From an uncultured Olsenella sp. (GTDB lineage Bacteria; Actinomycetota; Coriobacteriia; Coriobacteriales; Atopobiaceae): a stretch of DNA of 64,000 nucleotides. A program made the position numbers and the translations under genes. The stretch lies in assembly GCA_949291295.1 (NCBI GenBank), contig CASEVE010000008.1:1-64000 (forward strand), given 5' to 3'. How positions within the stretch are numbered: position 1 is the stretch's first letter; the number at the start of each line of letters is the position of its first letter. The notes beneath the pieces were generated by a model that ran no database searches, was not told the origin of the DNA, and was given only the letters and a program-made list of their open reading frames with translations. Below are positions 1 to 7,437 of this stretch, in pieces.

Positions 1-141
1 AACCTGTCCCAAAAACTCTGAGCGAAATAACCTGTCCCCTTTTGCCTCCCCTTTGCCTGGCCGAAAAGCCCGCCGCGCGCCCCACATCCACGGACTCAAC
101 ACGTCGTAACTCCCTGGCGAGAAGTACGGGCGCACAGCACC

Positions 142-147
142 TATAAT
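142..147 (+). promoter_or_regulatory. probable -10 box for the PBP gene
   Basis: A perfect TATAAT lies 44 bases before the chosen start of the penicillin-binding protein gene. I see no good -35 hexamer at 17 bases upstream, so this is a candidate based on the -10 box and its position only. Confidence 0.4.
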
Positions 148-190
148 GTTGTTCGACTGTGGACGCATGTTCCCTGAACAGGAGGAGTAC

Positions 191-2503
191 ATGGGGATCA
201 GGACCCGCAGGGCGCGCATGCATTCCAAGACCCACTTCGTGGGCTTTGGCATCGCCGGCGTGTTCGGTTTCATAGCACTGCTCATCGTGACGCTCGCCCT
301 CTCTCTGGGCGCGGTGGTTAGCACGTGGCTCGAGAACCTGCCCGACTACACCTCGGCAGACGCCTTCCTCGTAGCCGAGCCCACACGCGTCTACGATGCG
401 GACGGCAACGAGATCGTGGCCTACTACCTGCAGAACCGCCGCTCGGTCACACTTGACGAAATCTCCGACTACGTCAAGAAGGGCACGATCGCCACCGAGG
501 ACAAGCGCTTCTACCAGCACAGTGGCGTCGACCCTGAGGGCATTGCCCGCGCGGCTGTCGGTCAGATCTTTGGCAGCGGCGAGCAGGGCGGTGGCTCAAC
601 GATCACCCAGCAGCTCGTCCGCTGGACGGTCCTTTCTGACGAACAGTTTGAGAACTCGCTGCGCCGCAAGGTCCGCGAGGCGTTCATCGCCATCCAGATG
701 GAGAAGACGTACACGAAGGACCAGATCCTCAACATGTACCTCAACACCATCTTCTACGGCAACGGCGCCTACGGCATCGAGGCAGCCTCCATCACCTACT
801 TCAACAAGCACGCCACCGACCTCACACTCAACGAGGCGGCGACACTCGTGGGCATCCCCAACTCCCCCACCTACTACGACCCCTTTGTGAACTACGACAA
901 CTGCAAGAGCCGTCGCAACCTCGTCCTCTCGCGCATGCTTGAGGCGGGCGACATCTCGCAGGAGGAGTACGACACCACCGTTGCCGAGGAGATTCCGCTC
1001 AACCCCGGCGAGCTCACCGACTCCACAAGCGACTACCCCTACTTCACCGACTATGTCCGCGACCTGCTGCTCCAGGACTTCTCGGCCGACATCATCAACC
1101 AGGGCGGCCTCAAGGTCTACACCACCATCGAGCCCGACAAGCAGAAGGCCGCTGAGGAGGCGGCGGAGACCGTCTCCAAGATCGGCGACGACGGGGTTTC
1201 CGCCGCTCTTGTCTCCATTGACAACTCCAACGGCTACATCGTTGCCATGGTGGGCGGTCAGAACTACGGCTACGACGCGGAGGCGGGCCAGAGCGCCGTC
1301 AACATGGCGACGAGCCTTCGCCAGGCGGGTTCGAGCTTCAAGACCTTCACGCTCATCGCCGCCATGCGCGAGGGCATGAGCCCCACGGTCCTGCTGAACT
1401 GCTCCTCCCCCATGCAGATCACCGCCGAGTGGAACCCGCACAACTACAACAACAACCAGTACGGCACCATCACGCTCGCGCGTGCGACCGAGCTCTCCTC
1501 AAACACCGCCTACGCGCAGGTCATCATGGCCATTGGCGTCGACAAGCTCCAGGAGACCGCGGCGCTCATGGGCATCGACACGCCCGTCAAGCCCGTGCCC
1601 GCCTCCACGCTCGGCGCAACCGAGATCACGCCGCTCGAGATGTGCGAGGCGTACTCGACCATCGCCTCCGGCGGCCTGCACCGCAACCCCGTTGCGATCT
1701 CTCGCATTGAGGACCGCAACGGCAACGTGGTCTACGAGCACGAGGACGATGCCGAGCAGGTGCTCGACTCCGCCCTCGCCCAGGACGCCACCGAGGTGCT
1801 CGAGGGCGTCTTCCGCGCCGGCTATACCACGAGCTACGTCAACGCCTACTTTAACGCCGACCAGCCTGCCGCTGGCAAGACCGGTACGGCGGACGAGGCG
1901 AGTGACCTTTGGTTCTGCGGCTTCACTCCGCAGCTCACCACCGTCACCTGGGTTGGCCACCGTAGCGGCAACGCACCCGTCTACCTGTGGGGCTCCTACG
2001 CCGGCACCGAGAGCACCGCTCAGCCCATCTGGACCGCGTACATGAACGCCGTCCTCGAGGGCGTCGAGCGCGGAGAGTTCCCGACCTCGGACCACGAGGC
2101 TACCTACGAGCCCAATGGCAGCTGGGAGTTTGTGGGCACCCCCGCCTACGTGAACGGCGGCACGGGCAGCTACTACACCCCGCAGTGGTCCTACACCGAC
2201 GACTACTACTCCGATGACTACTATTCGGACGATTACTACTCCGACGACTACTCTGACAACTCCTACGATGACTCCTACGACTCCGGGGGTGACACGAGCT
2301 ACGTGGAGCCGCAGGAGCCCGAGACGCCGAGCGAGCCCACCACCCCCACCACGTCCGAGGAACCCGAGACTCCGAGCGAGCCCACCACTCCCACCACTCC
2401 CACCACTCCCGAGGAGCCGAGCACGCAGGAGCCCTCCCAGTCAGAACAACCAAGCACGTCCACGACCCCAACCACCCCAGACCCGCCGAGCGGGGATGAC
2501 TAG
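191..2503 (+). CDS. class A penicillin-binding protein (GT51 transglycosylase / transpeptidase)
   Basis: Bifunctional peptidoglycan synthase that polymerises lipid II and cross-links stem peptides at the outer face of the membrane. The ATG at 191 is preferred over an in-frame ATG at 146 because GGAGG at 181-185 sits five bases before it; this gives 770 residues. One N-terminal membrane segment (about residues 15-40) is followed by the GT51 domain with the catalytic Glu in EDKRFYQH (Glu103) and the GGSTITQQL motif. The transpeptidase domain has SSFK (Ser381, Lys384), SSN and KTGT (Lys563). The last 100 residues are low complexity: repeated DDYYS units, then a Pro/Thr/Ser/Glu-rich tail that probably spans the wall. 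It is followed by a strong terminator, so it is probably monocistronic. Confidence 0.95.
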   Translation: MGIRTRRARMHSKTHFVGFGIAGVFGFIALLIVTLALSLGAVVSTWLENLPDYTSADAFLVAEPTRVYDADGNEIVAYYLQNRRSVTLDEISDYVKKGTIATEDKRFYQHSGVDPEGIARAAVGQIFGSGEQGGGSTITQQLVRWTVLSDEQFENSLRRKVREAFIAIQMEKTYTKDQILNMYLNTIFYGNGAYGIEAASITYFNKHATDLTLNEAATLVGIPNSPTYYDPFVNYDNCKSRRNLVLSRMLEAGDISQEEYDTTVAEEIPLNPGELTDSTSDYPYFTDYVRDLLLQDFSADIINQGGLKVYTTIEPDKQKAAEEAAETVSKIGDDGVSAALVSIDNSNGYIVAMVGGQNYGYDAEAGQSAVNMATSLRQAGSSFKTFTLIAAMREGMSPTVLLNCSSPMQITAEWNPHNYNNNQYGTITLARATELSSNTAYAQVIMAIGVDKLQETAALMGIDTPVKPVPASTLGATEITPLEMCEAYSTIASGGLHRNPVAISRIEDRNGNVVYEHEDDAEQVLDSALAQDATEVLEGVFRAGYTTSYVNAYFNADQPAAGKTGTADEASDLWFCGFTPQLTTVTWVGHRSGNAPVYLWGSYAGTESTAQPIWTAYMNAVLEGVERGEFPTSDHEATYEPNGSWEFVGTPAYVNGGTGSYYTPQWSYTDDYYSDDYYSDDYYSDDYSDNSYDDSYDSGGDTSYVEPQEPETPSEPTTPTTSEEPETPSEPTTPTTPTTPEEPSTQEPSQSEQPSTSTTPTTPDPPSGDD

Positions 2504-2512
2504 AGCTCTTGA

Positions 2513-2546
2513 GGGGCGCGTCTCACACGAGGCGCGCCCCTTTTCT
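2513..2546 (+). terminator. rho-independent terminator after the PBP gene
   Basis: An eight-base GGGGCGCG / CGCGCCCC stem with a short loop is followed by TTTTCTT, ten bases after the PBP stop codon. Confidence 0.85.
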
Positions 2547-2690
2547 TGCGCCAAAGCCCTGTCGATGGCTCAATGACAGATTGCACCCGGTACCACTCCC
2601 CGATTTAGCCCATACATAAGAGAACTAAACCAATTTGCTGCCGTATCATGCGATAGGTAGCATGCTGTGAAATTGTGTCACGGAGGACCT

Positions 2691-3797
2691 ATGGCATACG
2701 GAGATCGGGGCAAGCTGTCTCACACAGACTCGGGAAGACCCGTCAACCTGCCCAGTCACAACCAATACGGCACACGCCTCCGGACAACGCTCGAGGGGAC
2801 CTACCACGGACCGCGCGGAACTGCGAAGAGGGGCAACGGCCTGCGCGGACCATCTCGCGGCAGAGGCGGCTACCCGCTCAGGGAGCGAAACATCAACTTC
2901 CAGAGCGGTCGCGCGCGCAAGGTAAGCGACAACAGGCGTCTTTTGATTCTCGCCGCCCTCGCGCTCGTCCTTGTCATCCTGATTGTTGTGGGCATCTCCA
3001 GCTGTATGCGCGGCAGCGCGGCCAACCAGGACACAACCAGCACAAACCCCGTCGACACGCGCGTTGCCTCCGGAGTCGACGAGGAGCTCACCGGGGAGTT
3101 TGCCGTGGAGCTTAATCGCTACGAGAAGCTCGCCAGCATCGCCGCTAACGCCGACAAGTACTCTGACCAGGGACTTCTTGAGCTCGCCCTCAGCGAGCCC
3201 GACGCCATAGACTTTGTCGCCGCCTATCCGGACGCCGAGAAGGACGCGCAGCCCTATGGTGATGCCGTCACAAAGGGAGCCGCACCCGAGCTCTACTGCT
3301 GGGACGCCCGCTGGGGCAGCGTCACCTACGTCGGCAGGCCCCTGGCCCTCACCGGATCTGGCCCCACGGCGCTCTCCATGGCCTATATGGGACTCACCGG
3401 AAAGAATGACCGCACGCCCGCTGACATCGCAGAGCTGGTAACCACTGCCGAGAAGACCAACGAGACCTCTGGGATGTCAGGGTCCTTCCTCGAGGAGTCA
3501 CTAGCTGACCTGGGTCTCTCGTGCTCGACCTCCACCTCAAACGCCGACAACCTCTCCCAGGTGCTCGACACGGATACGTACGTGCTTCTCGAAACGACCG
3601 CAGGGTCGCTCACGGATACCGCGCACTGGGTCATTGCGGTCAGCGAGAACGAGGACGGCTCCATCGCGGTCTTTGACCCCACATCCAGCCAGATCAGCGC
3701 CCATCCCTGGGATCCTGCGACGCTCGCCTCGTGCACCACGACCCTCTACGCCGTCAGCGCCGCGGACGCGTCTGGCGGTGGGGAGACATCCGAGTAG
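2691..3797 (+). CDS. membrane-anchored C39-like papain-fold protein, catalytic Cys replaced by Ser
   Basis: The ATG at 2691 follows GGAGG at 2682-2686; a GTG 24 bases upstream is less likely. The 368-residue product has a basic, Gly/Arg-rich cytoplasmic N-terminus (1-80), one membrane helix (about 83-104) and an extracellular C39-like domain (about 190-355). C39_2 domains normally have Cys in a GCGPT-type motif; here the matching segment is LTGSGPTALSM, with Ser223 at the Cys position. The His (AHWVIAV, His312) and Asp (VFDPTSS, Asp329) are kept. A hydrolase fold is well supported, but activity is doubtful: it could be a substrate-binding pseudo-peptidase or a Ser variant. No signal peptidase site is apparent, so it should stay membrane-anchored. 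Confidence 0.75.
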   Translation: MAYGDRGKLSHTDSGRPVNLPSHNQYGTRLRTTLEGTYHGPRGTAKRGNGLRGPSRGRGGYPLRERNINFQSGRARKVSDNRRLLILAALALVLVILIVVGISSCMRGSAANQDTTSTNPVDTRVASGVDEELTGEFAVELNRYEKLASIAANADKYSDQGLLELALSEPDAIDFVAAYPDAEKDAQPYGDAVTKGAAPELYCWDARWGSVTYVGRPLALTGSGPTALSMAYMGLTGKNDRTPADIAELVTTAEKTNETSGMSGSFLEESLADLGLSCSTSTSNADNLSQVLDTDTYVLLETTAGSLTDTAHWVIAVSENEDGSIAVFDPTSSQISAHPWDPATLASCTTTLYAVSAADASGGGETSE

Positions 3798-3837
3798 CCG
3801 GAGCCCAACCTCCGCCCGCTCTTCTCGCCCGACTTTT

Positions 3838-3950
3838 GTGGACCCGCGCCGACACTTTCTCACGAAGAACTGTCGGCGCGGGTCCACGCTTCTATCTACG
3901 TGGACCCAAAGCGACACTTTCAGCCCAAAAACTGTCGCCACGGGTCCCCA
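3838..3950. repeat. two palindromic intergenic elements, GTGGACC family
   Basis: The first element (3838-3887) has perfect 17-base arms, starting GTGGACCC and closing with GGGTCCAC, around a 16-base centre. The second (3900-3948) is an imperfect copy with the same words: GTGGACCC, GCGACACTTT, then TGTCGC and GGGTCCC. They lie between convergent genes. The same family appears three times at 43385-43560. Neither has a T-run, so a terminator role is not obvious. Confidence 0.8.
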
Positions 3951-3997
3951 CTCCCCACTCTCCCCTCTCCCCAGCCGAGGAGCCAATCGACATGCGA

Positions 3998-4064
3998 GGA
4001 GCCCCGCCGTTTCCTAAGAGGAAGTTCCGCGAAGCGCACTTCCTCGTGGAAACGGCGGGGCTCC
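3998..4064 (-). terminator. nested hairpin at the 3' end of the phosphoglucomutase gene (conserved core)
   Basis: Perfect 17-base outer arms (3998-4014 and 4048-4064) enclose an eight-base stem GAGGAAGT/ACTTCCTC and an apical CGC-TTC-GCG hairpin. The inner core is shared, with compensatory changes, with the hairpin after pyruvate kinase at 43271-43338. It starts 20 bases past the stop codon on the minus strand. There is no U-tract, so it may be a 3' stabiliser or a rho-dependent or bidirectional terminator. Confidence 0.75.
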
Positions 4065-4084
4065 CACCTGCACATGAGGGCGTG

Positions 4085-5806
4085 CTACGAGAGAATCTGC
4101 TCCGCCGCCGCCTGGAGCTTGTCACGCACGGCCTCGGAGTCGGCACGCGTGGCGCCCTTGGAGAAGAGGTACGCCTTGACCTTGGGCTCGGTGCCGGACG
4201 GGCGGAAGATGACCTTGTTGTCGTCCTCGAGGCGGAACTCGATGACGTTGGCGGGCGGCAGCGTTTGCGGCGCCTCCTTCTGGAGACCCGAGACGCGCGG
4301 CATCTCGGGACCGGTAGCGTAGTCGGTCATGCCAATGACCTTGTAGCCGGCAATCTCCGCGGGCGGGTTCTCGCGTAGGTCGGTCATGATCTGGGCCATG
4401 CGGTCGGCGCCTGCGGCACCCGGGAAGGACGCATTGACGGTGCCATTGAGGTAGTAGCCGTACTTCTGATAGAGGGCGTCCATGGCCTCGTAGAGGTCCA
4501 TGCCGCGCTCGGCGTAGTAGGAGGCCATCTCGACGCAGAGCATGGTGGCGACGATGGCGTCCTTGTCGCGGGCGTGCGTGCCCACGAGGTAGCCGTAGGA
4601 CTCCTCAAAGCCCATGAGGTAGCGGTCCTCCTCGCCGGCATCCTTGAGCTGGTCGATCTGGTCGCCGATGTACTTGAAACCGGTGAGGACGCGCCTCATC
4701 TCAAAGCCCCAGTCACGGGCGAGCGCATCGGGCATGGAGGACGAGACAATCGTGGACACGGCCACCTTGGAGGCAACGTCCTCGCCGCGGTCGCGCGCCA
4801 TCGTGGCGAGCCAGTCCATGAGAAGGACGCCCATCTCGTTGCCGGAGAGCAGGACGTAGTCGCCGTCGTGCGGGATGGCCGTGCCCATGCGGTCGGCATC
4901 GGGGTCGGTGGCCACAACAAGATTGGGCTTGACCTCCTCGGCAAGCTTGAGGGCAAGCTCAAGCGCGGCGCGGAACTCGGGGTTGGGGTAGGTGCACGTG
5001 GGGAAGTTGCCGTCGGGGTTGGCCTGCTCGGGCACCACGGAGACCTTCTCGACGCCGATCTCCTTGAGGATGCGGGTCACAAGCTCCATGCCCGTGCCGT
5101 TGAGCGGGGTGTAGACCACGGAGTAGTCATCGGAGGCCTTGAAGCCGGGGACGGAGACCTTCTTGATGTTCTCGATGAAGGCGTCCAGAACCTCCTCGGG
5201 CGTCCACTCGATGAGGCCCTTCTCGACGCCCTCGTCAAAGTCCATGATCTTGACGTTAAACGGATCGGCCTTGGCGATGTTCGCGGAAATCTCGGCCGCC
5301 GCCTCGTCGGTGATCTGGCCGCCGTTGTCGTTGTAGACCTTATAGCCGTTGTAGGGCGCGGGGTTATGGGAGGCCGTGAGGACGATGCCCGCAGAGGTGT
5401 GCAGGTAGCGCACGGCAAAGGACAGCGTGGGGACGGGCTCGATGCGCGGGTAGACGTAAACGTGAATGCCGTTGGCAGCAAGCACGCCCGCAGCCACGCG
5501 CTGGAAGTCCTCGCCCTTGTTACGCGAGTCGCGCGCGAGGGCGAGCGTGGGGTTCTCGTAGTGTGCGTTCAGGTAGTCCGCCACGCCCTGGGTGGCCTGG
5601 GCCACCACATACACGTTCATGCGGTTGGTGCCCACGCCCAGCGTGCCGCGAAGTCCCGCCGTGCCAAAGGCCAGCTCGCGATAGAAGGCGTCAAAGAGCT
5701 TGTCCTCGTTGCCCTCCTTGGTGAGCTCGGCGAGCTCGGCCGCAAGGTCGGGCTCCTTGACGTTGTCCTGCCAGGTCTTGACCGTGGACTCAATGCGTGC
5801 GTCCAT
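4085..5806 (-). CDS. phosphoglucomutase/phosphomannomutase (alpha-D-phosphohexomutase)
   Basis: Interconverts hexose 1- and 6-phosphates, linking sugar uptake and glycogen-like polymers to glycolysis and to wall precursors. The ATG at 5806 follows an AGGGGGA site; an upstream in-frame start at 5854 lacks one. The 573-residue length fits the long phosphoglucomutase class. Visible motifs are the phosphoserine loop TASHNP (Ser146), the metal loop DPDADRMG, the sugar loop GFEESYG and the phosphate-binding FRPSGTEPK near the C-terminus. It runs convergently with the C39-like gene and has a structured element at its 3' end. Substrate preference (glucose or mannose) cannot be read from sequence alone. 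Confidence 0.93.
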   Translation of the reverse strand: MDARIESTVKTWQDNVKEPDLAAELAELTKEGNEDKLFDAFYRELAFGTAGLRGTLGVGTNRMNVYVVAQATQGVADYLNAHYENPTLALARDSRNKGEDFQRVAAGVLAANGIHVYVYPRIEPVPTLSFAVRYLHTSAGIVLTASHNPAPYNGYKVYNDNGGQITDEAAAEISANIAKADPFNVKIMDFDEGVEKGLIEWTPEEVLDAFIENIKKVSVPGFKASDDYSVVYTPLNGTGMELVTRILKEIGVEKVSVVPEQANPDGNFPTCTYPNPEFRAALELALKLAEEVKPNLVVATDPDADRMGTAIPHDGDYVLLSGNEMGVLLMDWLATMARDRGEDVASKVAVSTIVSSSMPDALARDWGFEMRRVLTGFKYIGDQIDQLKDAGEEDRYLMGFEESYGYLVGTHARDKDAIVATMLCVEMASYYAERGMDLYEAMDALYQKYGYYLNGTVNASFPGAAGADRMAQIMTDLRENPPAEIAGYKVIGMTDYATGPEMPRVSGLQKEAPQTLPPANVIEFRLEDDNKVIFRPSGTEPKVKAYLFSKGATRADSEAVRDKLQAAAEQILS

Positions 5807-5947
5807 TGCGTGTCCCCCTATTGCTCGTGGCGCTACAGCTCGCGCCTTAACCACACGTATGGGACGATTTTACTCGCAGCGCAACGCGTGGAGACCAGCC
5901 AGTACGCAGACGGAAGACGGACACCGACCAGCGGCAGACAAGGCGAA

Positions 5948-6334
5948 CTAGTGCGCCTCGAGCCAGCGCTTGCGTGAGCAGAAGTTCCACAGCATAACAA
6001 GCGCCGTGGCAACAACCTTGACGAGTACGTAGTTAAGGGAGAGTGCGCTGGTGCCAAGCCACATGAGCGCCTCGTTGATCAAAAGGCCCACCACAGAGAG
6101 CGCCACAAAGATGACAAGCTCCTCCGCGCGCCCCAGATCTTCTCTTCTCGTAAAGACAAAGCGCATGGACGCCACGTAGTTGAATACCACGGAGACCACA
6201 AAGGAGACTGCCGCGGAGAGCACCGGGTCCCATCCGCCGAGCTCGGTGAGGGCGATAAGCACGACAAAGTCAATGAGCGTGGCAAGGACGCCCACCACGC
6301 CAAACTTGGCGAGCTGTGCTAGGAGCCCCCTCAT
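5948..6334 (-). CDS. GtrA-family membrane protein
   Basis: Small 128-residue protein with four predicted membrane helices and the GtrA pattern (FGVVGVLATLIDFVV near the start, FNYVASMRFVF, then NFCSRKRWLE at the end). GtrA proteins are thought to flip polyprenyl-phosphate-linked sugars across the membrane. The ATG at 6334 overlaps the TGA of the upstream glycosyltransferase (ATGA), so the two are translationally coupled; this also fixes the start, since the longer open frame runs far into the upstream gene. A role in adding sugars to wall polymers or lipids is inferred from the pairing. Confidence 0.85.
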   Translation of the reverse strand: MRGLLAQLAKFGVVGVLATLIDFVVLIALTELGGWDPVLSAAVSFVVSVVFNYVASMRFVFTRREDLGRAEELVIFVALSVVGLLINEALMWLGTSALSLNYVLVKVVATALVMLWNFCSRKRWLEAH

Positions 6335-7383
6335 CGGCTGCCGCCTCGCGGCGCGTGGGTGGGCTCCAAGGCCGGCGCGGCGCCGCTCTTGTTGCCCTTG
6401 TCGCTCTTGTCGTCCTTGTCGCTCTCTCCGCGCTCGCGCACCAGATAGAGGGGACGCTGCTTGGTCTCGAGGTAGGTCTTTGCCAGATACTGGCCGATAA
6501 CCCCCAGGCAGAGAAGCTGGACGCCCGAGACGAGAAGGACAACGGTCATAAGCGAGGGCCAGCCAGAGACGGGATCGCCAAAGAGTGCGGCGCGCACGAC
6601 GACAAAGACGGCAAACGCCAGGGCCACCACGCACAGGACCATCCCCACAACGGAGGCGAGCGCGAGCGGAGCCGTCGAGAACGCCGCTATCCCGTCAAGG
6701 GCATAGGCGGCGAGCTTGATGAAACTCCACTTGGTCTCACCCGCCACACGCTCCACGTTCTCGTAGGGAAGCCACTCGGTCTTGAACCCAACCCAGCCGT
6801 AGATTCCCTTGGTGAAGCGGTTTCTCTCGCCCAACGAGAGAACGGCGTCGACCATCGGGCGCGTCATCAGGCGAAAGTCGCGCGCACCGTCCACGATGTC
6901 GGCATCAGATATCTTATTGATAATGCGATAGAACAGGCGGGCAAAGGCGGAGCGGATGGCCGGCTCTCCCGCGCGCGTCACGCGACGGGTGGCAACGCTG
7001 TCGCAGCCGCCCTCTTGGATGATTCGATACATCTGGGGCAGCAGCGAGGGCGGATCTTGCATGTCGGCGTCCATCGTTGCCACGAGGTCTCCGTCAGCCG
7101 CCTCAAGGCCAGCGTAGAGCGCCGCCTCCTTGCCAAAGTTGCGGGAGAAGGAGATCCAGCGAACCTGAAACGGCAGGTCAGAGCGCGCGGCAAGGGACCG
7201 CATTACAGAGAGGGTGTCGTCAGAGGAGCCGTCATCCACCAAAACGAGCTCAAAGCGCAGGTCCTTGTCGCCCCTCATGCCAAGAAGCACACAGGCGAGC
7301 TCCCTGGCAAAAATGGGAAGGCTCTCCTGCTCGTTGTAGCAGGGCACCACAACGGAGAGGTCGATGGAGGGGGCTTTGGACAT
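6331..7383 (-). CDS. family 2 glycosyltransferase, GtrB/DPM1-like polyprenyl-phosphate glycosyltransferase
   Basis: Transfers a sugar from a nucleotide donor to polyprenyl phosphate on the inner face of the membrane. The ATG at 7383 follows AGGAGA; 350 residues. The GT-A domain (about 5-225) shows LSVVVPCYNEQES, LVDDGSSD, SFSRNFGKEAAL and the metal-site region TMDADMQDPP. Two membrane helices (about 245-310) fit the GtrB architecture, and the last 30 residues are charged and low complexity. It is coupled to the GtrA gene. The sugar and the final acceptor are unknown. Confidence 0.9.
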   Translation of the reverse strand: MSKAPSIDLSVVVPCYNEQESLPIFARELACVLLGMRGDKDLRFELVLVDDGSSDDTLSVMRSLAARSDLPFQVRWISFSRNFGKEAALYAGLEAADGDLVATMDADMQDPPSLLPQMYRIIQEGGCDSVATRRVTRAGEPAIRSAFARLFYRIINKISDADIVDGARDFRLMTRPMVDAVLSLGERNRFTKGIYGWVGFKTEWLPYENVERVAGETKWSFIKLAAYALDGIAAFSTAPLALASVVGMVLCVVALAFAVFVVVRAALFGDPVSGWPSLMTVVLLVSGVQLLCLGVIGQYLAKTYLETKQRPLYLVRERGESDKDDKSDKGNKSGAAPALEPTHAPRGGSR

Positions 7384-7437
7384 GGGATTCTCCTTTGCGT
7401 CTGGAGCCGAGTGCGAGACCATAACCGCACGGGGCAC

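Noticed and set aside
4085..5854. Start of phosphoglucomutase at 5854
   Set aside because: The longer frame has no ribosome site; the ATG at 5806 has AGGGGGA and matches the family's N-terminus.
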